Of a stretch of DNA of 24,762 bases, positions 8,118 to 14,753 are shown one piece after another. The position numbers and the translations under genes were made by a program. This stretch comes from JBAZDC01 sp041654595 (lineage in GTDB: Bacteria; Pseudomonadota; Gammaproteobacteria; Burkholderiales; Burkholderiaceae_B), in assembly GCA_964551305.1 (NCBI GenBank), contig CAZKBT010000043.1:1-24762 (forward strand), written 5' to 3'. The stretch's first letter is position 1; each line of letters begins with the position of its first letter. Below the pieces are notes generated by a model. That model was given only the letters and a program-made list of their open reading frames with translations, was not told the DNA's origin and ran no database searches.

Positions 8118-8930
8118 CTAGGCATTCGCTTCGATGGCCAGGAAGTCGCGCAGCGCGTCGATGACGACCTGGGGCCGATCGCGGTGAGGCGAATGGCCGC
8201 AGGCGGGAATGGCGCGCAGCCTGGTTTGCGCGGCATGCCGCGCGATGCCGCGAATCTGTTCCAGCGTTCCGTATTCGTCGTCTTCGCCCTGGATAGCCAG
8301 TATGGGGCATGTGATACGGCTCAGGCGGGCTTCGATGTTCCATGCGCGGAAGTCGGGGTTCAGCCACACGTCGTTCCACCCCCAGAAGGCCGAATCCGCA
8401 TCCTGGTGGTAGCGGCCCAGCTTGGCGGGCAAGTCGGTTTCCAGATAAGTCTGCCGCGCTTTTTCGATGTTGACGATGGTGATGTCTTCCACGAAGATAT
8501 GCGGCGCGGCCACGGCGATCGCCTTGACGCGTGCCGGAAAGTTTGCGGCGTACAGCAGGGCGATCGACCCTCCGTCGCTGTGTCCGAACAGAATGGGCCG
8601 TTCTCGTTCCATGCCCAATGCGCTGAACAAGGCGGGCAACGCGTCGGTCGCCTGACGGTGCAGATAGTCGACCGGCCATTTTTCCCCGGCAGGCCGGGGC
8701 GTGCTGCGGCCATAGCCGTAGCGCGAGAAAACCAGGCCGCGCATGTTCAGCGCCGCACAGGCTTGCGCCGGCCAATCCTTCCACATCGATACCGAGCCCA
8801 GGCCTTCGTGCAGGAACACGATCAGATCGCGTTCGGTTTTTTCAGGAAACAGCCACAGGTATTCAATCCGCTGTTCCCCATCAACCGTGTGTACGGTCGC
8901 CAAGGCTGTCTTCGCGCGGGTGTCGCTCAT
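8118..8930 (-). CDS. Alpha/beta hydrolase of unknown substrate
   Basis: 270 residues, cytosolic, with no signal peptide. This is a compact alpha/beta-hydrolase fold with an oxyanion-type HEGLGSVSMW near residue 41, the nucleophile elbow GHSDGG (Ser118), a likely acid in GEDDEYG (Asp217 or Asp218) and the catalytic histidine in CGHSPH (His246), so the triad is complete. Between residues 140 and 200 is a lid region rich in tryptophan and aromatic residues. It resembles the many beta-proteobacterial hydrolases annotated as esterases or as MhpC-like enzymes. The sequence does not reveal the substrate. It is convergent with tsaC and divergent from the MaoC-like gene. Confidence 0.88.
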   Translation of the reverse strand: MSDTRAKTALATVHTVDGEQRIEYLWLFPEKTERDLIVFLHEGLGSVSMWKDWPAQACAALNMRGLVFSRYGYGRSTPRPAGEKWPVDYLHRQATDALPALFSALGMERERPILFGHSDGGSIALLYAANFPARVKAIAVAAPHIFVEDITIVNIEKARQTYLETDLPAKLGRYHQDADSAFWGWNDVWLNPDFRAWNIEARLSRITCPILAIQGEDDEYGTLEQIRGIARHAAQTRLRAIPACGHSPHRDRPQVVIDALRDFLAIEANA

Positions 8931-9118
8931 CGTCTTCGAGTCTATCTATATGTGTCCGGCGGGCCGGCTGCTCGGCCGGGCCTGTCTCGTGGGGGTGAGC
9001 CCGTCATTCGCCGACCCGGGACCGGGATAGGGTAAGCATACTTGAAAATAGACGACGCGGGACGCATCGAGAGTAAACTGGAGGTTTTACCCTTCTAAAT
9101 TATGCGCAGAGTCTTGCA

Positions 9119-9574
9119 ATGAAATTCAGGGACTTTCAGGTGGGCATGGTGATCGAGCATCCGGGCGTCGTCGTGCGGGAATCCGAGATGCTGGCGTTTG
9201 CCAACGCATATGATCCTCAGTGGATACACATCGATCCCGAGCGGGCCGAGCACGGGCGTTGGGACGGCCTGATCGCCAGCGGCTGGCTGACCTGTGGCTT
9301 TGCGACGCGCATGGCGGTGCAGGCCGCCTTGCTCGATTCCGAGTCGTTCGGCTCGCCGGGCGTGGAGAAACTGCGCTGGATGAGCCCGGTGCGCGCCGGC
9401 GATACGCTGCGCCTGGAGGCGACCGTCGACTCCAAGCGTATTTCGTCGTCGCGCGACGATCTGGGCCTGTTGCGCTGGACCTGGCGCTTGTATAACCAGA
9501 ATGATCAGCAGGTGCTGGAGCTCGAGGCCACCACCTTGTTCGACCTGGCGACCAGCGGCGATCAGCCTGCTTGA
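9119..9574 (+). CDS. MaoC family hot-dog dehydratase/hydratase
   Basis: 151 residues, a single hot-dog domain of the MaoC/(R)-specific enoyl-CoA hydratase type. The hydratase-2 signature is present as FANAYDPQWIHIDPERA with the catalytic pair Asp32 and His37, followed by the ASGWLTCGFATRMAV helix. A late segment, LRWMSPVRAGDTLRLEATV, is typical of the family. The substrate is probably an acyl-CoA, but chain length and pathway cannot be told. The gene is preceded by a 188-bp divergent spacer without an obvious strong promoter or Shine-Dalgarno sequence. Its 3' end overlaps that of convergent cysW by 13 bp. It occupies the position where cysA would be expected after cysW. Confidence 0.9.
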   Translation: MKFRDFQVGMVIEHPGVVVRESEMLAFANAYDPQWIHIDPERAEHGRWDGLIASGWLTCGFATRMAVQAALLDSESFGSPGVEKLRWMSPVRAGDTLRLEATVDSKRISSSRDDLGLLRWTWRLYNQNDQQVLELEATTLFDLATSGDQPA

Positions 9575-10437
9575 GCGGCCGGCGCGACGGCGACCGGATT
9601 CGCCGGCTCGGATCGGTCCGCCCGCCGCATCGCTTGCTGCTGCCGCCATTCCATGGCGGTTTTCAACACTAGCGTGAGCAGGGCCATGCAGGCCAGCAGG
9701 GATGCCGCAGTAAAGGCGGCGGCGGTTTTGTAGTCGTTGTTCAATTGTTCGACCAGCAAGGGCAGCGTTAGCGTCTGGTTCATGATGGTGCCCGAGACCA
9801 CCGAGACCGCGCCGAATTCGCCGACGGCGCGCGCGTTGGTCAGAACGACGCCGTAGAGCAGCGCCCATTTGATCTTGGGCAGGCTGACGCGGCGAAATAT
9901 TTGCCACCCGCTGGCGCCCAGGCAAAGCGCGGCGTATTCCTCGTCCTGACCCTGCGCCTGCATGACGGGTATCAGGATGCGCGCCACATACGGCGAGGTC
10001 ACGAAGACGGTCACCATCAACACGCCCGGCCATGCGAACATCAGTTGTATGTCGCGTTCCGAGAGCCACTGCCCGAAGCTGCTTTCGATGCCGTAGACCA
10101 CCAGATAGCACAGGCCCGCGACGACGGGCGACACGGCGTACGGGATGTCCACCAGCGTTATCAGCAGCTTGCGTCCCCGGAAATCATAATGGGTGACGCA
10201 CCATGCCAGCATGATGCCGAACACCAGATTGATGGGCACGCTCAGCGCGGCCACTGCCAAGGTAAGGCCGATGGCATGGATCATGTAGGGCTCGCGTAGA
10301 TTGGCCAGCAGCAGATCCAGCCCGCCGCTCAGCGCCTGCGCGAATATCAGCGCCAGGGGAACCAGGAGAAAGAGCGTGACGCAGGCCAACCCCAGGGCGA
10401 TCAGGAATTTTTGATGGGCGCGGGTGGGTTTCTTCAT
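9562..10437 (-). CDS. cysW: Sulfate/thiosulfate ABC transporter permease CysW
   Basis: 291 residues, an inner-membrane permease subunit of the sulfate/thiosulfate importer. I chose the ATG at 10437 because it overlaps the cysT stop in an ATGA and gives the short positively charged N terminus before the first membrane helix; a longer open frame upstream lies inside cysT. About six hydrophobic segments are visible, starting at residues 11-35. The EAA loop that contacts the ATPase is EEYAALCLGASGWQIFRRVS at about 166-185. The C-terminal tail from about residue 260 is polar, then Ala/Pro-rich. CysT and CysW form the channel heterodimer. The partner ATPase gene cysA is not downstream. Confidence 0.94.
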   Translation of the reverse strand: MKKPTRAHQKFLIALGLACVTLFLLVPLALIFAQALSGGLDLLLANLREPYMIHAIGLTLAVAALSVPINLVFGIMLAWCVTHYDFRGRKLLITLVDIPYAVSPVVAGLCYLVVYGIESSFGQWLSERDIQLMFAWPGVLMVTVFVTSPYVARILIPVMQAQGQDEEYAALCLGASGWQIFRRVSLPKIKWALLYGVVLTNARAVGEFGAVSVVSGTIMNQTLTLPLLVEQLNNDYKTAAAFTAASLLACMALLTLVLKTAMEWRQQQAMRRADRSEPANPVAVAPAAQAG

Positions 10438-11285
10438 TTTGTTTTGCCAGAGATATACCTGGCCTGCGCCAATTGAAGCAGGAACAGCAGCGCGAGCGAC
10501 GAGAACAGGATGACCGAGGCGATGGCCGTGGCCGCGGGGTAGTTGTATTCCTGCAAGCGCACGAAGATCATCAACGAAGAGACTTCGGTCTTGAACGGTA
10601 TGTTGCCCGCGATCATGATCACCGCTCCGAATTCGCCCAGGCTGCGTATGAATGCCTGGGATGCGCCGGTAATCAAGGCGGGGACCAGCGATGGAAAAAT
10701 GACGCGGCAGAAAATCTGGACTTTGCCGGCGCCCAATGTCAGCGCGGCTTCTTCGTGTTCGTTGCCGATGTCCTGCAGTATGGGCTGGACCGTGCGAACG
10801 ACGAAGGGCAGGCTGGTGAACGTCATCGCGATCACGATGCCCGGGTAGGCGTATGCCAGCTTGACTCCGAACAGGGGATAGAGCCATTGGCCCAGCCAGC
10901 CTCCCGGCACCAGTAGCGTGGCCAGCGTCAGGCCCGCCACGGACGTCGGCAGCGCGAACGGTAGGTCTACCAGCGAGTCGATCAGCCTGCGTCCGGGAAA
11001 GTCATAACGGGTGATGATCCACGCCAGCAGCATGCCGATCATGGTCGCCGCAATCGTGGAATAAAATGCGCCGCTGAGCGTGACGTAATAGCTCTGCACC
11101 ACCCGGCGATCGCTGACGGCCTGCCAATACTGCGCCCAGCTCATGTCGCTCAAGTAGAGCAGCAGGGCGCAGATGGGCAGCAGTATCACCAGCGACAGGT
11201 AGAAGGCGCTGAACCCGAAGGTCAGCGAGAAGCCGGGCAAGATGGGATGCCGCAGGAAAAAGCGGGGAAAAGTCAGTGAGCTCAC
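10434..11285 (-). CDS. cysT: Sulfate/thiosulfate ABC transporter permease CysT (CysU)
   Basis: 283 residues, the second inner-membrane permease subunit. The protein has a first hydrophobic helix at about 22-46, further helices at about 73-92, 106-126, 144-163 and two near the C terminus, and the ATPase-coupling EAA loop HEEAALTLGAGKVQIFCRVI at 177-196. The RSLGEFGAVIMIAGN segment is typical of CysT/CysW. It follows sbp after a 53-bp gap holding a hairpin, and shares four bases with the cysW start. The start at 11285 gives MSSLTFPRFF, a short cytoplasmic N terminus. Confidence 0.95.
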   Translation of the reverse strand: MSSLTFPRFFLRHPILPGFSLTFGFSAFYLSLVILLPICALLLYLSDMSWAQYWQAVSDRRVVQSYYVTLSGAFYSTIAATMIGMLLAWIITRYDFPGRRLIDSLVDLPFALPTSVAGLTLATLLVPGGWLGQWLYPLFGVKLAYAYPGIVIAMTFTSLPFVVRTVQPILQDIGNEHEEAALTLGAGKVQIFCRVIFPSLVPALITGASQAFIRSLGEFGAVIMIAGNIPFKTEVSSLMIFVRLQEYNYPAATAIASVILFSSLALLFLLQLAQARYISGKTK

Positions 11286-11313
11286 AAATACCGCAATCGA
11301 TAAGATGATCGGA

Positions 11314-11332
11314 GGGACGCGTTATGCGTCCC
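11314..11332 (-). repeat. Perfect hairpin between sbp and cysT
   Basis: A 7-bp perfect inverted repeat, GGGACGC and GCGTCCC, separated by a 5-base loop. It sits in the 53-bp gap directly after the sbp stop codon. On the transcribed strand no run of uridines follows, so it is not a classic terminator. Its place between a binding-protein gene and its permease genes fits an mRNA-stabilising or partial-attenuation hairpin that keeps the binding protein in excess. That role is inferred from position and from similar transporter operons. Confidence 0.6.
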
Positions 11333-11338
11333 GTTCGC

Positions 11339-12352
11339 TCAGGGCTTTTGGGCGAGCAATTGATCCAGGGTGCCGTTGGTGCCGAAATGCTTGGTTTGGA
11401 TATCGTCCCAGGAGCCCAGGACTTCGTTGGGATTGATCAGCTCCACTTTAGAGAATTGATCCGCGGTGGCGGCGACGACTTCCGGATGATGGACGCGATA
11501 GTTGAAGGTCGTCAGCAGTTCCTGGATTTCCCTGGTGTACTGGAACTGCAGGAAGGCCTCGGCTTCTTTGCGGGTGCCTTTGGCGTCGACGACCTTGTCG
11601 ACCACGGCCACGGGGAACTCGGCCAGCACGCTGACCGGCGGCACGACCACCTCGAAGCCTTCGGCCTTGAACTCGTCGCCCTTGGCGATATTGACGACCT
11701 CGGACTCGAAGGTCAGCAGGGCGTCGCCCTGGCCGTTTTGAGCAAAGGCGACCGTCGCGCCGCGACCGCCGGTGGGGAAGTTCTCCACGTTGTGCAGGAA
11801 CTTGCCGACGAACTGCCTGGTCTTCTCTTCGTCGCCGTTGAACCGGGCGCTGGCGAACAGCCAGGCCGCCAGGTAGCTATACCTGGCATTGCCCGACGTC
11901 TTGGGGTTGGGGAAGACGAGCTTGACGTCGTCGCGAACCAGGTCGTCCCAATTCTTGATGTTCTTCGGGTTGCCCTTGCGCACTAGGAAAGCGATGGTGC
12001 TGTAGTACGGCGAGCTGTTGTTGTCGAACTGCTTGTTCCAGTCCTTGGACAGCAGGCCGCGCTTGGCCAGGATGTCCACGTCCGTAACTTGGTTGAAGGT
12101 GACCGTGTCGACCTTCTTGCCCTGGATGATGTCCTGAGCCTGGCGGGACGTGCCGGCGAAGGATTGGTCTATCTTCAGCTTTTGGCCGGTTTCTTTCTCC
12201 CAATGCGTCAGGAATCTGGGGTTGATCTCGGCGAAGACTTCGCGCGCGACGTCGTAGGACGCGTTAAGCAGGGTCTTGTCCTGGGCCGACGCGGTGGCGC
12301 TAGCAAAAGTGGCGGCGGCCAACGTCAGGGCGATGAGCGCTTTTTTCAGCAT
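11339..12352 (-). CDS. sbp: Periplasmic sulfate-binding protein
   Basis: 337 residues with a Sec signal peptide: MLKK, a hydrophobic stretch to about residue 18 and a likely cleavage after ASA at 23. It captures sulfate or thiosulfate in the periplasm and delivers it to CysT/CysW. Family features are LLNASYDVAREVFAEINPRF after the cleavage site, NSSPYYSTIAFLVRKGNPK, NPKTSGNARYSYLAAW and TGGRGATVAFAQNGQGDALL, which include most oxyanion-binding loops. The first loop reads FAGTSRQA, unlike the GGSGKQA-type loop I recall from enteric Sbp, so ligand preference between sulfate and thiosulfate is unclear. An AGGA ribosome-binding site lies about ten bases before the ATG. The gene is first in the sbp-cysT-cysW operon. 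Confidence 0.93.
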   Translation of the reverse strand: MLKKALIALTLAAATFASATASAQDKTLLNASYDVAREVFAEINPRFLTHWEKETGQKLKIDQSFAGTSRQAQDIIQGKKVDTVTFNQVTDVDILAKRGLLSKDWNKQFDNNSSPYYSTIAFLVRKGNPKNIKNWDDLVRDDVKLVFPNPKTSGNARYSYLAAWLFASARFNGDEEKTRQFVGKFLHNVENFPTGGRGATVAFAQNGQGDALLTFESEVVNIAKGDEFKAEGFEVVVPPVSVLAEFPVAVVDKVVDAKGTRKEAEAFLQFQYTREIQELLTTFNYRVHHPEVVAATADQFSKVELINPNEVLGSWDDIQTKHFGTNGTLDQLLAQKP

Positions 12353-12470
12353 GATCTGTTTTTTCCTATTGTGCGGCGATGTGGCGCCCGGCCGTAGTGG
12401 CCCACGTGGTCTGACCCATCTTGTTTTTGCGGCAGGATGGGGTGTGAGGAAGATTGTGAATGGTCGACTT

Positions 12471-12520
12471 ATTCTTTAAAAGAATTTTTTATTTATCTTT
12501 ATATTTCTTTTTGTTATATT
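12471..12520 (-). promoter_or_regulatory. AT-rich upstream region of sbp, candidate activator/promoter site
   Basis: About 50 bp of almost pure A/T in an otherwise GC-rich genome, roughly 120-170 bp upstream of the sbp start. It contains an imperfect palindrome with arms ATTCTT and AAGAAT (12471-12485) and several TATAAA-like hexamers on the transcribed strand. Sulfate uptake genes are commonly activated by the LysR-type protein CysB, which binds AT-rich sites. That this is such a site is inference; no consensus can be verified by eye. Confidence 0.45.
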
Positions 12521-12559
12521 GACTCGCCGAGCGGCAGCCTGCTTGCCGCCCGGCGAGTC
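12521..12559. repeat. Long interrupted palindrome upstream of sbp
   Basis: Outer arms GACTCGCCG (12521-12529) and CGGCGAGTC (12551-12559) pair perfectly. Inside them GCGGCA (12531-12536) pairs with TGCCGC (12544-12549), with one A/C mismatch between the two stems and a 7-base loop. This gives 15 base pairs in a 39-base hairpin. It lies 69 bases after the gcdH stop and next to the AT-rich sbp upstream region. The strand that gcdH is read from has no U-run directly after it, only a mixed A/T-rich tract. It may be a transcription barrier between gcdH and sbp or an operator. Confidence 0.6.
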
Positions 12560-12627
12560 TTGTCCCGTGCGTGATTCTGAATTGATGGACCGCATGGGCT
12601 ATTGCGCGCCTCCGACGGAAGGCTTTT

Positions 12628-13821
12628 CTAGAAGAAAGCCTGTATTCCCGTTTGGGCGCGCCCTAGTATCAAGGCGTGTACGTCGTGCGTGCCTTCGTAG
12701 GTATTGACGACCTCGAGGTTCACCAAGTGGCGCGCTATGCCGAATTCATCGGAAATCCCATTTCCGCCAAGCATGTCGCGTGCCATTCTGGCTATGTCCA
12801 GCGCTTTTCCGCACGAGTTTCGTTTCATGATCGAGGTGATTTCGGCCGCCGCCGAGCCTTCGTCCTTCATGCGGCCCAGCCGCAGGCAGCCTTGCAGGCC
12901 CAAGGTGATTTCGGTTTGCATGTCGGCCAGTTTTTTCTGGATCAGTTGATTGGCGGCCAGGGGACGGCCGAACTGCTTGCGGTCCAGGGTGTATTGGCGG
13001 GCCGTGTGCCAGCAGTCTTCCGCCGCGCCCAGCGCTCCCCACGCGATGCCGTAGCGTGCCGAGTTCAGGCAGGTAAAGGGGCCGCGCAGCCCCGCGACGC
13101 CGGGCAGCATCTGGTCTTCGCTGACTTGCACCTGGTCCAGCAGGATCTGGCCGGTGATCGAGGCGCGCAAGCCGACCTTGCCGTGGATCGCCGGCGCGCT
13201 CAAGCCCCCGGCGCCTTTCTCCAGGACAAAGCCGCGGATCCTGCCGTCGTCCTCGCCGCCCGCGACTTTGGCCCAGACCACGAAAACGTCGGCGATCGGC
13301 GAGTTGGTGATCCACGTTTTGCTGCCTGTCAGCGCGTAGCCGTCCGCCGTTTTGACGGCGCGCGTCTCCATGGCGCCAGGGTCCGAACCGTGGTCGGGTT
13401 CGGTCAATCCGAAGCAGCCTATCCATTCGCCCCGGGCCAGCTTGGGCAGATAGCGGCGTTTCTGGGCGTCGCTGCCGAACTCGAATATGGGCGTCATTAC
13501 CAGCGACGATTGCACGCTCATCATCGAGCGGTAGCCCGAATCCACCCGCTCTATCTCGCGCGCGATCAAGCCGTATGAAACGTAATTCATGCTCGCGCCG
13601 CCGTATTCTTCGGGGATGGTTGCGCCCAGCAGTCCCAATTCACCCATCTCGGCGAAGACGGCAGGATCGGTTTTCTCGTGGCGAAAGCCTTCCAGGACGC
13701 GGGGCGCCAGCTTGTCCTGGGCGTAGGCTCGGGCGGCCTCGCGCACCATGCGTTCCTCGTCGGTAAGCTGGTTGTTCAGCAAGAGCGGGTCGTTCCAATG
13801 AAAAGCGGATGCTGAAGACAT
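12628..13821 (-). CDS. gcdH: Acyl-CoA dehydrogenase, glutaryl-CoA dehydrogenase type
   Basis: 397 residues, a complete acyl-CoA dehydrogenase. It matches glutaryl-CoA dehydrogenase, which oxidises and decarboxylates glutaryl-CoA to crotonyl-CoA with FAD, passing electrons to ETF. Evidence is the EYGGASMNYVSYGLIAREIE segment, the SGYRSMMSVQSSLVM motif carrying Arg98 (the residue thought to bind the substrate's distal carboxylate), the FAD-binding CFGLTEPDHGSD and ITNSPIADVFVVWAK stretches, and the catalytic Glu376 in NTYEGTHDVHALILGRA. It follows purU after a 64-bp gap containing a GC-rich hairpin and ends the long reverse-strand gene series. Such enzymes act in lysine, tryptophan and benzoate breakdown. 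The electron acceptor genes are not here. Confidence 0.93.
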   Translation of the reverse strand: MSSASAFHWNDPLLLNNQLTDEERMVREAARAYAQDKLAPRVLEGFRHEKTDPAVFAEMGELGLLGATIPEEYGGASMNYVSYGLIAREIERVDSGYRSMMSVQSSLVMTPIFEFGSDAQKRRYLPKLARGEWIGCFGLTEPDHGSDPGAMETRAVKTADGYALTGSKTWITNSPIADVFVVWAKVAGGEDDGRIRGFVLEKGAGGLSAPAIHGKVGLRASITGQILLDQVQVSEDQMLPGVAGLRGPFTCLNSARYGIAWGALGAAEDCWHTARQYTLDRKQFGRPLAANQLIQKKLADMQTEITLGLQGCLRLGRMKDEGSAAAEITSIMKRNSCGKALDIARMARDMLGGNGISDEFGIARHLVNLEVVNTYEGTHDVHALILGRAQTGIQAFF

Positions 13822-13853
13822 GATAGAAGCTCCGTCGAATAGAGTTGCGGATG

Positions 13854-13883
13854 CGGCCCGGCGGCGAACCGCGCGTCGGGCCG
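13854..13883 (-). repeat. GC-rich hairpin between purU and gcdH
   Basis: CGGCCCG (13854-13860) pairs with CGGGCCG (13877-13883). Directly inside, GCGG (13861-13864) pairs with CCGC (13869-13872) around a CGAA loop, leaving a 4-base bulge. It begins within a few bases of the purU stop. On the transcribed strand no U-run follows, so it is more likely an intercistronic processing or attenuation hairpin than a full terminator. Confidence 0.45.
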
Positions 13884-13885
13884 GG

Positions 13886-14734
13886 TTAGCGGAACACCAC
13901 GGTGCGCTGGCCGTTGAGGAGAATCCGGTGCTCGACGTGCGAGCGCACGGCGCGCGCCAGCACCTGCGATTCCACGTCGCTGCCGACTTGCGTCAATTCG
14001 TTGGCGTCCATGGCGTGATGCACGCGCTCGATATCCTGCTCGATGATGGGGCCTTCGTCCAGATCACCTGTGACGTAATGGGCCGTTGCGCCGATGATCT
14101 TCACACCGCGGGCGTGCGCCTGGTGATAGGGTCGCGCGCCTTTGAAACTGGGCAGGAAGCTGTGATGGATGTTGATGGCGCGGCCCGCCAGGGCAGCGCA
14201 CATCGAATTCGAGAGGATCTGCATATACCGCGCCAGCACCACCAGGTCGACGCGCTCGCGTTCGACCAGCGCCAGGATCTCGCTTTCCTGCTGGTCGCGC
14301 GTTTCGGGCGTGACCGGCAGGTGATGGAAGGGCAGGCCGTAGGAGCGCGCCAAGTCCGCGAAATCGGTGTGGTTCGATACGATGCCCGCGATCTCGGCCC
14401 GCAACTGGCCGCTGTGGACGCGAAACAGCAGGTCGTTCAGGCAATGGCCCTGGCGGCTGACCAGAACCAGCAAGCGCGCCTTGCGCTGCGCGTCATGGAT
14501 ATCGGCCTGCATGTCGAAGGCGGTGGCGACGCCCGAGAAAGAGCGCTCCAGCTCGTCGGTCGCCTGGCGCTCGGGCAGACTGAAGTACACGCGCAGGAAA
14601 AAGTGCCGGGTCTCCAGGTCGCCGAACTGCTGGGCATCGATGATGTTGCCGTTAAGGCCGAGCAGCCATCCCGATACGGCATGGACGATGCCGATGCGGT
14701 CGGGGCAGGAAAGCGTAAGGATGTAGTTGTGCAT
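13886..14734 (-). CDS. purU: Formyltetrahydrofolate deformylase
   Basis: 282 residues. It hydrolyses 10-formyltetrahydrofolate to formate and tetrahydrofolate, balancing the one-carbon pool and providing formate for the formate-dependent purine enzyme PurT. An N-terminal ACT regulatory domain (about 1-85, beginning YILTLSCPDRIGIVHAVSGW) is followed by a formyltransferase domain. The catalytic triad is visible as Asn188 and His190 in INIHHSFLPSFKGARPY and Asp224 in HYVTGDLDEGPI. The length is normal for PurU. It lies 19 bp downstream of the LhgO-like gene on the same strand. Confidence 0.96.
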   Translation of the reverse strand: MHNYILTLSCPDRIGIVHAVSGWLLGLNGNIIDAQQFGDLETRHFFLRVYFSLPERQATDELERSFSGVATAFDMQADIHDAQRKARLLVLVSRQGHCLNDLLFRVHSGQLRAEIAGIVSNHTDFADLARSYGLPFHHLPVTPETRDQQESEILALVERERVDLVVLARYMQILSNSMCAALAGRAINIHHSFLPSFKGARPYHQAHARGVKIIGATAHYVTGDLDEGPIIEQDIERVHHAMDANELTQVGSDVESQVLARAVRSHVEHRILLNGQRTVVFR

Positions 14735-14753
14735 GCGGATGAGAATAGTAGGG

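Noticed and set aside
8931..9118. Promoter or operator between the hydrolase and MaoC genes
   Set aside because: TTGAAA at 9042 and a GTAAA/TTTAC pair at 9073-9090 were seen, but no correctly spaced -35/-10 pair could be assembled on the + strand; on the - strand TATAGA lies too close to the start to judge.
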